Origin: Tritrichomonas musculus
Taxonomy: Eukaryota; Parabasalia; Tritrichomonadida; Tritrichomonadidae
Length of the DNA: 64,000 nucleotides
Reading direction: 5' to 3'
Assembly: GCA_039105265.1 (NCBI GenBank)
Contig: JAPFFF010000020.1
Coordinates: 2,373,001-2,437,000 of the forward strand
The notes under the pieces are model-generated. The model saw nothing but the letters and a program-made list of their open reading frames with translations. It ran no database searches and was not told the DNA's origin. Made by a program: the position numbers and the translations under genes. This document shows positions 50,642-60,574 of this stretch, piece after piece. Every line of letters starts with the position of its first letter. Position 1 is the stretch's first letter.

Positions 50642-52054
50642 ATGAGTTACCGACGAGATGTACAACAAGATGAACAGGTTCATTTACCATTAGAGACAAC
50701 ATTTAATTCATCAATTGATGGAGTTGTGGATGATATTCATTCTAATAGGATCCATTTTAAATATCCACCTGAATGGAATACATCTAATGTGAACGAAAAA
50801 ATAATTGGCATTCGAAATATTCATTTAAAACGAAAACATAAAACTCTGAAATTCATACTATACGTTAGGAAATACGACAAAGATAAATTCGATGTAGGCT
50901 TCAAAGACAGTTCTGTAGAGTACTTAATTCAATTATTAGATAACTTATTAGATGACCTACCTGATGTATTTTGGATTTATATTAATGGTTCAGATAATAA
51001 AGAGTTAAAGAGTCAAGTCAATGAAGAATCTCAAAGATTGTTTGGTAAGTACTATTATACTCTGAAACATGAGCAGAGTATTACTGTTATGAAAAATGTA
51101 TTGAAATATAATGAACTGTATTTGTTTATGCGATATGCGTTGACTCGTAAAGAAATCGAAGACATTAACAATGAATTGAACAACAGTAATGGGATAGAGA
51201 ATATTATAGAGATTCAGTTATCAAATATGGATCCAACTAATATTATGGTGTTTCGTATTCCCATTAATATTACGATTGATGAAGATGATACATGGAATGA
51301 TATTCATGATAAATTGATTGAATGCATAAAGAAAACAAATATATATAACTATTTGCGTAGTGTTATTATAGATAAATATGATACTGTAGAATTGATATCT
51401 AAGTTGAGTCAACTTAATAGCATTCGTGATGATTACGATCTTATGTTAACACAATGTGAAAACTTAATTGATTATAATATACCATTTTACATTATTGATG
51501 GAGATGTTGATGTCCTTAACTATAGTTATAAACGAATGAAACAATTAGTGTTCGAGAAAAATGATAATAATTATTACTGTGATTATATGATTACTCCACC
51601 AAATGATTCATACAATAACCTTTATAAATGGAATGATTCTTATAGAAAACCTGAATATGGTTATCCATATTTACTTATTTCTAATGACATAACATTTGAG
51701 GATAAGTGTTTTGTCTTTGATGTAGACACCAGAAATTTCTTGAACATTGGTCCTAATAATCCTACAGAGTATGTATGTAAGTATCATAGGAATTTATATT
51801 TCCATAATATTAGAACTGATTTAGACTGCCGAGTTGCTGCATCATTTGCAAGTCAATCCAATCATAACATTATAGGTAAAACTAATGAGACATTTGAAAA
51901 CATTAAGTACTATAAGATTAATGATAATGGTAACTCATTTTGGATAGAATGTTACGATAACGATGATATCAACATTCCAATTAGTTTTAATGACGACGTT
52001 GTTCTTACTATGGATGTCGTATTTCTTCAAAATCGTAAGTTACTCTACAGCTGA
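50642..52054 (+). CDS. Mav2 hypothetical, 470 aa, possible minor capsid protein
   Basis: ATG 50642, seven bases after a TATTTTT box (50628-50634). No catalytic motif. The N-terminal half alternates strands and helices; the C-terminal ~150 residues are beta-rich and end F-W-I-E-C-Y-D-N-D-D ... V-V-L-T-M-D-V-V-F-L. Polintons usually carry a penton-like minor capsid gene, and this is the largest unassigned gene of Mav2 in view, so it is a candidate by elimination. The next gene starts 19 bp after its stop. Confidence 0.6.
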   Translation: MSYRRDVQQDEQVHLPLETTFNSSIDGVVDDIHSNRIHFKYPPEWNTSNVNEKIIGIRNIHLKRKHKTLKFILYVRKYDKDKFDVGFKDSSVEYLIQLLDNLLDDLPDVFWIYINGSDNKELKSQVNEESQRLFGKYYYTLKHEQSITVMKNVLKYNELYLFMRYALTRKEIEDINNELNNSNGIENIIEIQLSNMDPTNIMVFRIPINITIDEDDTWNDIHDKLIECIKKTNIYNYLRSVIIDKYDTVELISKLSQLNSIRDDYDLMLTQCENLIDYNIPFYIIDGDVDVLNYSYKRMKQLVFEKNDNNYYCDYMITPPNDSYNNLYKWNDSYRKPEYGYPYLLISNDITFEDKCFVFDVDTRNFLNIGPNNPTEYVCKYHRNLYFHNIRTDLDCRVAASFASQSNHNIIGKTNETFENIKYYKINDNGNSFWIECYDNDDINIPISFNDDVVLTMDVVFLQNRKLLYS

Positions 52055-52073
52055 AAACTCTAATCCATTATAA

Positions 52074-53204
52074 ATGTCTAGAATTAAGTTTGCAACAATT
52101 GCCGATGTTTATGCTAAATATCCAACGAATACATTATCTCGGTTCAAGAAAATAGCTAACAGATATGGCTTTACTGATGATGAAGCCGCAGAATACTTAA
52201 ACAGTCATGTAATTCATGATAAACATATTCCTCCACCTAAGTTCATGCATATTTATTCTAAAATCCCACATGCATTCCAAATGGATACATTCTTTGACGA
52301 CACTAAGTCGACAACAGGGATTGATGACACTAAGTCGACAACAGGGATTGGCAAATCAGATTATCTTATGTTGATTAATATTAATACCCGTAAGGCGTAT
52401 GCTTATCCAATGTCAGGCAAGGGAGCTAAGGAGGTATTGAGATCATTAAATGAATTCATTAAGGATGAACCTGAATGTAAGTCTATTATGTCAGATGAAG
52501 ATACAGCTTATTTGTCAAACACTGTGTTAGATTTTATGAGGGAACATCACATAATCTACACTACTACCACCGACAATGATCACAATAAGTTAGGTATTAT
52601 TAATAGGTTTATGAGAACAATTAGGGACATGCAGAACAAAGTTAACCGAGATATAGTATCCTTAGTTGAATCCTATAATGACATGCCTCATAGATCACTT
52701 AATTATAAAACTCCAAATGAAATAACTAGAGATGACGAATTAGAGTACATCGCTAAGATGGAACAAGACAACCCATATAAGTTCAAACCAGGTGATACAG
52801 TTAGAGTTGTTCTTGATAAGAGCCCCTTAAGAAAACACCGAACCAATTTTTCTAAGGAGTCATATATTGTTGATTCTCCTTATGGGAACCAATTCTTAAT
52901 AAGATCTAGTGATGGATCTGTTGATACAGTACCAGGTTATAAACTAGTTAAGTCAGCTAAAAATGTTCCATTAGCGACAACTATTAAAGATGGCAAGCGA
53001 GGTATCGTTAAAGATATCCGATCCTACAACACCAAGAATGACACTTATTCGATTACATATTTATTGACAGACAATTCATTAGTCAAAGACACTATCAAAT
53101 CTAAATATATGCGTGAGGGTCATCCAACCAAGTTATCGACAATGGAGCGTCAATATTGGCTTAATCAAAATAGCATTCCAGATCGAATTAAGAAATTCAT
53201 TTAA
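52074..53204 (+). CDS. Mav2 integrase (third catalytic residue Asn)
   Basis: 376 residues from ATG 52074. The core has F-Q-M-D-T-F-F (first Asp), I-M-S-D-E-D-T-A-Y (second Asp) and L-G-I-I-N-R-F-M-R-T-I-R-D, where the expected Glu/Asp is Asn. The C-terminal domain has Y-K-F-K-P-G-D-T-V-R-V-V and a chromodomain-like tail. An exact 27-bp in-frame duplication encodes D-D-T-K-S-T-T-G-I twice next to the first Asp. Both oddities suggest an enzyme that has lost activity, though the frame is intact. It is followed after 1 bp by the ATPase ATG. Confidence 0.82.
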   Translation: MSRIKFATIADVYAKYPTNTLSRFKKIANRYGFTDDEAAEYLNSHVIHDKHIPPPKFMHIYSKIPHAFQMDTFFDDTKSTTGIDDTKSTTGIGKSDYLMLININTRKAYAYPMSGKGAKEVLRSLNEFIKDEPECKSIMSDEDTAYLSNTVLDFMREHHIIYTTTTDNDHNKLGIINRFMRTIRDMQNKVNRDIVSLVESYNDMPHRSLNYKTPNEITRDDELEYIAKMEQDNPYKFKPGDTVRVVLDKSPLRKHRTNFSKESYIVDSPYGNQFLIRSSDGSVDTVPGYKLVKSAKNVPLATTIKDGKRGIVKDIRSYNTKNDTYSITYLLTDNSLVKDTIKSKYMREGHPTKLSTMERQYWLNQNSIPDRIKKFI

Positions 53205-53403
53205 TATGATACAAATGGTTGAAATCAAGCGAGTTGAGGAATTAATTGAGGATTCATTACGTAAGAATCAGCGAGATATTGAGATGGCTTTAATAAAACC
53301 ACTTAGTCCAGAATATCCATTCTCATCCAATGGTATATATTTTCTGATCGGCAAAATGGGTGCCGGCAAGTCATTCTGGATATGGAGACATATTATGATA
53401 ACG

Positions 53404-53409
53404 GAGCGA
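53404..53409. repeat. target site duplication of Mav3 (left)
   Basis: GAGCGA, repeated at 61484-61489. Six base pairs is the standard Polinton duplication length. Confidence 0.92.
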
Positions 53410-53746
53410 AGTAGTGATGAGTGTTCCGGATGACAACCAGATAGAAATTCACTTATGACCGCCATTACTGCCCTAATTTAGAAGGCCATCTAACTATTTT
53501 TGAATTGACACTAACTGATACTCATAACTAGGAATAATTGATCAGCATCATGGGGTCACATTGATGTTCACTTATGACCACTTATGACCGCCATTACAGC
53601 CCTAGTTTTGAAGGCCATCTAACTATTTTTGAATTGACACTAACTGTGATACCAACTGATACTCATGACTAGGAATAAGTGGTCAGCATCATGGGACTAT
53701 ATAGATGTTCACTTATGACCGCCACTATTGCCCTAGTTTAGAAGGC
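53410..53746. repeat. Mav3 left TIR, 337 bp
   Basis: Reverse complement of 61147-61483. It contains a unit repeated with variation, each with TTCACTTATGACCGCCA, GCCCTA, GAAGGC and GATCAGCATCATGGG; the unit appears twice in full and once in part. The arms look identical over the segments compared. Confidence 0.92.
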
Positions 53747-53765
53747 TAGGGGTACTTACTACGAA

Positions 53766-53829
53766 AGGTCATACTAAAGGTTATCCTAAAGGTTGTACTG
53801 AAGGTTGTACTGAAGGTCATACTAAAGGA
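53766..53829. repeat. 12-bp tandem repeats next to Mav3 left TIR
   Basis: Five units of GGT[CT][AG]TACT[AG]AA type (GGTCATACTAAA, GGTTATCCTAAA, GGTTGTACTGAA twice, GGTCATACTAAA). The right side lacks them, so they lie inside the TIR boundary on one side only. Confidence 0.8.
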
Positions 53830-53898
53830 CCTCTCTTACTACCAATCACATTCCACCAGCAACCTAAATTTGTTAAAATAATATTTTATTTTGTATAA

Positions 53899-54375
53899 AT
53901 GGAAATTGACACTGATATACTATTAAAAATTTTAAATGGTATCACCGATTTGTGCCAAGATGTCAAGCATTTGATTAAACGTATGAACCATAAACAGCCA
54001 TCTCCTAATCCAAGCACAACGGTACAGCCTAAGAATTTCGTTCGAAGTGACTCACCTCCTGAGACATCATCTATTGAACATCCCCATTCTCGCTTAAATC
54101 GAACCCATATATTCAATCGAAGCAAGTTTTTGGATATTAAGGATCACGACCGATTGATCCAATATGTCTCATCAAAGGATGTAATCGATGCAGTATCCAA
54201 CGTGGAACCTCATAAACGTATATCCCTATTGCGTAAACTAATATTCGATAACCTAAATTTAAGTATCTCCATGTATATGACCCAAAAACTACTCAACACC
54301 CATATGACTATAAATGTTCCTCCTAGTGAAACGACTCTAACCCCCGAAGTTGAGATTGATACAATCGATTTCTAG
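53899..54375 (+). CDS. Mav3 hypothetical, 158 aa
   Basis: ATG 53899 (MEIDTDILLKILNG), preceded by TATTTTGTATAA. An N-terminal amphipathic helix (I-L-L-K-I-L-N-G-I-T-D-L-C-Q-D-V) could be a coiled coil; a Pro/Ser-rich linker follows; the C-terminus is helical (S-L-L-R-K-L-I-F-D-N-L-N-L-S-I-S-M). No relative recognised in Mav1 or Mav2. It ends 71 bp before the start of the next gene. Confidence 0.6.
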   Translation: MEIDTDILLKILNGITDLCQDVKHLIKRMNHKQPSPNPSTTVQPKNFVRSDSPPETSSIEHPHSRLNRTHIFNRSKFLDIKDHDRLIQYVSSKDVIDAVSNVEPHKRISLLRKLIFDNLNLSISMYMTQKLLNTHMTINVPPSETTLTPEVEIDTIDF

Positions 54376-54445
54376 CCAAAATTCAAAAATAATGTTTAAT
54401 CAATATTTTTACCGATTACAATTTTATATTTTTACGTTTGGGCAA

Positions 54446-57400
54446 ATGAGTTGTATCTCGAATAAGAATTTTGGTGCAATTCCTTCATGGACTATCAAAA
54501 ATTATATCAATATCATCAACAATGAGTTCGGTGGTAACATCCCAACCAACACTACATTTGTTGCTCAACTGAGCAAACTCACGAAGTACCTAAATTATAA
54601 CTCATTTGTAGCTCGCACAGGTTTCAATCCCAATGGTATACTCCAGGAATCTCATTTTGATACATTCTTTGGACAACTGAGGGCTGAACGTCTTGTAGAT
54701 GATAATGATTACTTCAATAAATTCAATAGAGCTGATTACAAAATTAATGAACCCATTGATGTACTTCAACATATGAATACCCAAGATAAGTTCCAACAGC
54801 AATTAGATGATGAACGTAAGGTATATAGGGAACGCCAAATACAACATAATATTGATGTTGCAAAATATGCTTTGCAGGAAGCTCAACGATTGATTCGTGA
54901 AAATGAGTATCCACCAATACTTCCACCACCGACAACTCATAAGAAACCAATTCGGTATGATGAGCAGCCTTCATATATAAAGAGATTGAATGACAAACTG
55001 GATAACGATTACTTCAGTAAATTCAATAGAGATGATTACAAGATTGATGACCCCATTGATGTACTTCAACATATGAATACCCAAGATGAGTTCCAACAGC
55101 AATTAGATGATGAACGTAAGGTATATTCATATTTCAACAAATATTATCCCGAATATCTCGATAGAGCTGAAATACAAGATATATTCCAAGATAGGTCTAA
55201 AATTACAAAACTAGCAAATATTATTGATGACAATACTGATATTGATGGTATCCCCAAAGATCCTGAAAATAATGAAATATTCGAGTACCTTGGCGAGTTC
55301 GGTCATGAATTCAAATCGAAACACAATGATTTCCTCATGGTGAACTTACCTGAGGACTACGATAAGGCTGTAGAGGCTTGGCAAAAATATGCCAAATATG
55401 CTGATAATGATTACAATGAACACACGGATATTGATACCTTCGAGCCTATATACATATACTACTTCAACTCGATATCCTCATTGAACAGTATATATGATGG
55501 CTTGCAACAAGTTTATGAACGTGAGGTGAAACCATTCAAAATATATTTCCAACTCTCGGGTGTATTTGAGTCATCCAGTGCTGAGACTGACACATTCCAA
55601 TATACAGCTAGGGAAATCACTTGGAATAACTATAAATCTGCTACCCCAATTGTGGTTCGTGATGAGCAATCACTTGATATCGTGAAGTACTATATTGAAT
55701 CAGTACTGCACTCATATGAAACCTCAACATCGAGCACCAAGTTGATTCTCGTAGGCACAGTTTCATTCACAGTATCTCGAATGGTCAAGGTTAGTGGTCC
55801 CATCAAGGATTTACCTCCTGAAATCAAAAATAATAAATTCATTATCACAGACAACGTCGATGACAATCTATGTTGGTATCGATTTCTTGCTGCATGTCTC
55901 GATGATCATCTAGTTAACCCCAAATATCATTGTTATACTAAGCATCGTACACAAGCAGCTAGGAAACTTCTGTGCGGGGAACACAATATAGTGTATTCAA
56001 CTAAGCCATCTCAAGCTGCAATCAACTTCCTGAACAACTATCCGGGTACATCAATTGAAGCCATGAAGGCATCTGCTGAAAAGCATCATTTGAATGTTGA
56101 CATCTATGAGTACAATGCAGAACTCAAGGTGTATAACCTTCAGGACCAATGGAAATATAATCGTGACAATTCATTTAGGAAATCTGCATTGCTGTTCACT
56201 CAAAATCGAATCATTCACATAATGTATATCAAGGATGCTGAGAAGTTGACCAACATCCATATCTGCCCAAAGTGTGGCTCATATGCACATTACGGTCATC
56301 ACAATATGAATCGCTTCAAGAATCATGTTGATAACTGTACTGGAGTATTTCGAAAACAATTTATACCTAATCGTGAGCCACTTCCATATTGTCCACATAT
56401 ACTCAACAATCCGGTGTATGAATATTGTTTAGCATATGGTCTCGAATGGAAACCCAACATATATTACATCACTTATGATTTCGAAACTGTTGAACAACCT
56501 GTGAATACATCTATTGGTTCATCAACAACTATCAACTCTCGATTGATTCCACTTAGCGTATCATCATGTGTCAAATCACAATCTGGTTGCAACACACGAC
56601 ACTTCTCATTAAGAGATTCAACTGAGTTCATCACTGAGTGGATTGAGTGGTTGTTTGAGCAATCTCAACAGGTGTATCACGATAAGGTTCAATATATGAA
56701 AACCTTTATTAATGAATCGATTGATACTCTCAATAAAATCGACAGAAACCTGAATGTGATTACCGTATTTGGGTTCAATTCGAGTAGATTCGATAGTAAC
56801 CTATTCAAGCAGTATCTCAATTACTGTTCGTGGAGTGTCGAGTCCAACAGTATCATCGGTACCACATCATCATTGAAGCAGTTCATATTGAAATCCTCAA
56901 AATATGACACCAAGTTGAGATTCATCGATGCTCACAACTTGATGTACGAGGTTGGTAATGTTATGGAGACATTCCAGAAGATGAGAAACATTATTAATAC
57001 CAATGATGGTACCAGAAGCTTCTCATTTAGAACTGTTGATTGCCATGACCAACCAGCACCATTCCATCAAGGTCAGTACTCACAGATTTCATTAACGCAC
57101 CCCGACCACTTTATTAGTGATGTTGATAAAGGTTTCCTCACATTCCACATCAAACTTGATTTGCAATTGAACACCGATACTGCTAAATTACAATTGATTG
57201 AAGATCCTGATAACCTCTACAAATTGTTTGTGGGATTCAAGTCCTCGAACCAATTATTCGACAGGCTGGAGATTCTCCATAACAATGTCAATGTTGGATA
57301 TCAGCAAAATGAATGCATTCGTGAGGGCTTCCTATACTCAGTTTTGAAACCAGAAACCGAGAAGAAACGCCGCAGATTCGTTCACAGCTTATGGGAGAAT

Positions 57401-58777
57401 GTTTCAAATTATAGTCAAACTCATGCAGGTGTTTATGTTAATCTCAATGATTTCAAAGCCAATGGGAAGACCACTACTGAATTCGATTTGAATATACCAT
57501 TTGATGACTTGCTTGCATTGCAGGCATTCGATTTATTCCCCAATGGAATCATTGGTGATTTATCTATTAGATTCCAAGTCAGTCCAGCAGGTCTTGTATG
57601 GGCAGTTATTGATCCATATACGGTTGCTGAAGCGAAGGCATTCTTGGAAGATGATGATCATATTACAATGAAGCAGTTGGAGCAATTGCGTGAGATCAAG
57701 GCTCGTGGTAAACTCAAGAGGCAATTTACGCAAATTGGTAATGAAGCACTTATACCAGGGTTATTCGATAATACAATCAAATTTAAGTACAATATTTGTG
57801 CCGAACATGGAACTCCAGTTAATGATACACCAATTGAAATCACTTTCGAATTTACAGATGAGGAATATGAGAAATTCGGTATTAAGAAGACTATGAATTT
57901 AAAGGAGATTGCACGCCATAATCCCGATTACAAAGGTACTATTGAAGACTATATGACAATTGAAATCGTTGAAGAGAATAATGAACTTAAATATGAATCG
58001 CAACCGGCAACTCTCACCGTTAACCGAATGACTATCACTTTATGTAAATCCAACATGCAAGGATATGGTGTTTGTGAAGCCACTCGTGCGGGTATCGAAT
58101 CCATATTACGTGAAGGACTGATAATTCCATCCCAAAAGGTAGATTATCATGCATTCCCAATTGCTGCTGCATCCAATGGAATCAAATCTACATTGAATAT
58201 CCCATTAATAAATGTCACAAGCATGTCATTATTGTTCCCCAAGCATCACAACGATTTGACCGTATTTGAGAATCCCGTTTACCAAAATTGTTATTTGAAT
58301 ATTGGTGGTAAGAACTTCCCAGATGAGAATGTTAGTACCATTGGTGCTAGATTCTTCGAGAGTCAACTAACAGCTGGCGATTTGGATAGCATCACACTCC
58401 AATGTACTAAGGAATTTGAGGATAGCTTCACTATGCCCAAGAATGATGTTGATGGAAATAGATATAAGAATACATTGAGTGATGCCACATCATTTGTATT
58501 CAATGTCCAAACTGAGAGAGCATCTGCTGGATACTGTTATGATGGCTTAGATGGTGGCAAAGGTAATATCCAAATTCAAGTCAATGGTCAACCAATATTC
58601 ACTGGCAATAATGATACATATTATAATATTATTGAACCAAGTGGAGCTGTTGTTAGACCACCACCTGTACAACTCTGTTTATGTAGAGACACATACTTTA
58701 AGCTCTCACTCGATGGTCTTGAATATGTTGATGATGAATCACCAGCTGGCTCACAAGTTGACCCAGAAATGACTTAA
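54446..58777 (+). CDS. Mav3 fusion of truncated DNA polymerase B to major capsid protein
   Basis: Start chosen at ATG 54446 because a TATTTTT box lies 12 bp upstream (54427-54433); the frame is open from 54350. Residues to ~600: polymerase N-terminus with D-N-L-C-W-Y-R-F-L-A-A-C (OTU/papain-like) and a C-P-K-C ... H-V-D-N-C zinc knuckle. Exo I Y-D-F-E-T (~675) and Exo II F-G-F-N-S-S-R-F-D (~775) follow. At about residue 832, after F-I-D-A-H-N-L, the sequence turns into capsid protein (G-N-V-M-E-T-F-Q, K-L-F-V-G-F-K, S-L-W-E-N-V). Exo III and all polymerase motifs are missing. A ~120-bp segment is repeated at 300-bp spacing (54707, 55007). The fusion is in frame over 1443 residues. Confidence 0.85.
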   Translation: MSCISNKNFGAIPSWTIKNYINIINNEFGGNIPTNTTFVAQLSKLTKYLNYNSFVARTGFNPNGILQESHFDTFFGQLRAERLVDDNDYFNKFNRADYKINEPIDVLQHMNTQDKFQQQLDDERKVYRERQIQHNIDVAKYALQEAQRLIRENEYPPILPPPTTHKKPIRYDEQPSYIKRLNDKLDNDYFSKFNRDDYKIDDPIDVLQHMNTQDEFQQQLDDERKVYSYFNKYYPEYLDRAEIQDIFQDRSKITKLANIIDDNTDIDGIPKDPENNEIFEYLGEFGHEFKSKHNDFLMVNLPEDYDKAVEAWQKYAKYADNDYNEHTDIDTFEPIYIYYFNSISSLNSIYDGLQQVYEREVKPFKIYFQLSGVFESSSAETDTFQYTAREITWNNYKSATPIVVRDEQSLDIVKYYIESVLHSYETSTSSTKLILVGTVSFTVSRMVKVSGPIKDLPPEIKNNKFIITDNVDDNLCWYRFLAACLDDHLVNPKYHCYTKHRTQAARKLLCGEHNIVYSTKPSQAAINFLNNYPGTSIEAMKASAEKHHLNVDIYEYNAELKVYNLQDQWKYNRDNSFRKSALLFTQNRIIHIMYIKDAEKLTNIHICPKCGSYAHYGHHNMNRFKNHVDNCTGVFRKQFIPNREPLPYCPHILNNPVYEYCLAYGLEWKPNIYYITYDFETVEQPVNTSIGSSTTINSRLIPLSVSSCVKSQSGCNTRHFSLRDSTEFITEWIEWLFEQSQQVYHDKVQYMKTFINESIDTLNKIDRNLNVITVFGFNSSRFDSNLFKQYLNYCSWSVESNSIIGTTSSLKQFILKSSKYDTKLRFIDAHNLMYEVGNVMETFQKMRNIINTNDGTRSFSFRTVDCHDQPAPFHQGQYSQISLTHPDHFISDVDKGFLTFHIKLDLQLNTDTAKLQLIEDPDNLYKLFVGFKSSNQLFDRLEILHNNVNVGYQQNECIREGFLYSVLKPETEKKRRRFVHSLWENVSNYSQTHAGVYVNLNDFKANGKTTTEFDLNIPFDDLLALQAFDLFPNGIIGDLSIRFQVSPAGLVWAVIDPYTVAEAKAFLEDDDHITMKQLEQLREIKARGKLKRQFTQIGNEALIPGLFDNTIKFKYNICAEHGTPVNDTPIEITFEFTDEEYEKFGIKKTMNLKEIARHNPDYKGTIEDYMTIEIVEENNELKYESQPATLTVNRMTITLCKSNMQGYGVCEATRAGIESILREGLIIPSQKVDYHAFPIAAASNGIKSTLNIPLINVTSMSLLFPKHHNDLTVFENPVYQNCYLNIGGKNFPDENVSTIGARFFESQLTAGDLDSITLQCTKEFEDSFTMPKNDVDGNRYKNTLSDATSFVFNVQTERASAGYCYDGLDGGKGNIQIQVNGQPIFTGNNDTYYNIIEPSGAVVRPPPVQLCLCRDTYFKLSLDGLEYVDDESPAGSQVDPEMT

Positions 58778-58819
58778 GAAATATAGCAATTGGGGTAAAA
58801 ATATTTTTGTGCTTTGGAA

Positions 58820-59452
58820 ATGACTCTCCATAAGGCTAGAATTCTATCAAGTGAAAATGATGCTAGTGTTAAACAGGAGCAGAATGTGAATATTAAGATT
58901 GCTGCGAATAGACCTCCACCAGTTCAACCAGTATCGTATACTGAAGGGGGTTATCCTCAAGTTCCACAGATGCAACCTCAAGTGCAACCTCAAATGGGAT
59001 ATACTGAAGGGGGATATCCTCAAAATGGCACCCAGAATGCAAATTTTACTACACCCTCGACAACTGGTGCATATCCATCAGTTGCTCTAATAAACAATCC
59101 TCCTCTAGAACGTTCATTAGAACTTGACGGTGAGGATTTGGATACCAAAAATAAATTCCTCGAGATATTGCTGAGTATCTATGAAACGAATCCATTGAGG
59201 ATGAACAACTATCTTGTGTGCCATAGCAACACATTGATGGAGCTCATTAAAATACTCACTAAGGCTGACAAGGTTGAGTTGGTTATAAATGAGGACAGTG
59301 GGTGTACGGGCTGTGTTTCAAATTCGAAGTACATGAAGATTGATAAGATATTGGTATCCAAAAATGGGGTATCCAATGAATTGAAATATGGATATAACCA
59401 TGTATGGACCGAGCTCATAAGACACTCGATATCACTCAAAATTTGTATTTAA
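58820..59452 (+). CDS. Mav3 conserved protein with ARILSSENDASVKQEQN N-terminus
   Basis: ATG 58820, eleven bases after TATTTTT (58802-58808). It shares the N-terminal peptide and the K-N-K-F-L-E, Y-E-T-N-P-L, [VL]-V-C and A-D-K-[VI]-E-L-V blocks with the 165-aa protein of Mav1 (8335-8832). The linker has T-E-G-G-Y-P-Q twice and is Pro/Gln-rich. It continues ~25 residues further than the Mav1 copy. Function unknown; it lies directly after the capsid gene. Confidence 0.75.
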   Translation: MTLHKARILSSENDASVKQEQNVNIKIAANRPPPVQPVSYTEGGYPQVPQMQPQVQPQMGYTEGGYPQNGTQNANFTTPSTTGAYPSVALINNPPLERSLELDGEDLDTKNKFLEILLSIYETNPLRMNNYLVCHSNTLMELIKILTKADKVELVINEDSGCTGCVSNSKYMKIDKILVSKNGVSNELKYGYNHVWTELIRHSISLKICI

Positions 59453-59462
59453 ATTTTCATAA

Positions 59463-59612
59463 ATGTCACTTGCAAGCGAGATCATCATGAATATATTATT
59501 AGGGTTGATACTAGCGACCAACATAATTGAACTACTAATATTGGTATCGTTTACTGCAGAGGATGAACCACCTGAGTTGACCGATGAGCTGAGACGCACA
59601 TTATACGCCTGA
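59463..59612 (+). CDS. small membrane protein, 49 aa
   Basis: ATG 59463 (MSLASEIIMNILLG) to TGA 59612. One transmembrane helix (residues ~7-30: I-I-M-N-I-L-L-G-L-I-L-A-T-N-I-I-E-L-L-I) and an acidic tail (D-E-P-P-E-L-T-D-E-L). It fits the 10-bp and 20-bp gaps to its neighbours, supporting a real gene. Role unknown. Confidence 0.55.
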   Translation: MSLASEIIMNILLGLILATNIIELLILVSFTAEDEPPELTDELRRTLYA

Positions 59613-59632
59613 AAAGCTTTATTTTTGATTAA

Positions 59633-60574
59633 ATGTTGTATTATAAACGCCTGCAGCCAACTCTTTTTGATTATACATCTATCGAATTATCAGACAGTTC
59701 CAGTGGAGAGCCAATAGATTTTGACACATTTGAGCAGGAACTGCGTTCTATGTTCCAGAAGCAGCAACCGGTTTCCAAGAGGTTTGATGTTGATGAAGCT
59801 ATGAGTGAGGCCTATTCCAAAAATAGGGATAAAATCACGAATGCATCCATAAGACCAATCGCTAACGGAATATATGCTTGGTACAATACTTTGAACATAC
59901 TGGTAGCTTCTCAAGGCAAAGGTAAGAGTCACACAGTTATTCGTGATATCATTCAAATGAGTAGACTCAAAAATAACCCATTTCATATGATAGTCTATGT
60001 GAGCAAAAATGGTATTATAAATGATTCCACATTTGAATCTCAACGTGAACTCATCAACTTGCCCATTGAGGTTGTCGCTGATAGTAATGCTGAACGGTAT
60101 TTGAAGGAACTCGATTTATGGAAAGAGTTGTATAACAAATATAGCTCAGTTGGGAAGATTATTGTCGATGAACAGAAGTTGCAGCAAATGTTTGAGTTCC
60201 TTCATATCAACAAACTTGGGAAACCCAATGTACCACTCAATACGATAATCCTTTGTGAGGATTTCATTAAGAGTAAGCTGTTGAAATCATCATACTTCAC
60301 AAACTATATTACACAGTTGCGCCATAAGAATTCAATCGTTTACATCAATATCCAGTTCTTCAAAGGTGTGCCAACTGATTACAAAAATAATTGTACATCA
60401 TTCTTCATATTCAATGGGTTCTCGCGACAGAAACTCAATTACATATATCAGCAGGTGAGCATACCTTGTGAATTCGAAGAGTTGTGGCAAAAATATAGAA
60501 CCTTATCTGGACATGATTTCATATTGGTGAACACTGTTGAACACGATATGCAAGTTATATATAGTAAGATTTAG
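59633..60574 (+). CDS. Mav3 FtsK/A32-like packaging ATPase
   Basis: 313 residues from ATG 59633, with TATTTTT six bases upstream (59620-59626). Walker A region V-A-S-Q-G-K-G-K-S, Walker B T-I-I-L-C-E-D-F, then V-Y-I-N-I-Q-F-F in place of the sensor glutamine strand. It is related to the Mav1 ATPase: V-S-K-N-G follows strand 2, and N-x-x-x-x-x-F-x-F-x-x-F lies near the end. Walker B has Glu-Asp rather than Asp-Asp. Complete. It overlaps the reverse-strand gene by 4 bp at the stop. Confidence 0.82.
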   Translation: MLYYKRLQPTLFDYTSIELSDSSSGEPIDFDTFEQELRSMFQKQQPVSKRFDVDEAMSEAYSKNRDKITNASIRPIANGIYAWYNTLNILVASQGKGKSHTVIRDIIQMSRLKNNPFHMIVYVSKNGIINDSTFESQRELINLPIEVVADSNAERYLKELDLWKELYNKYSSVGKIIVDEQKLQQMFEFLHINKLGKPNVPLNTIILCEDFIKSKLLKSSYFTNYITQLRHKNSIVYINIQFFKGVPTDYKNNCTSFFIFNGFSRQKLNYIYQQVSIPCEFEELWQKYRTLSGHDFILVNTVEHDMQVIYSKI

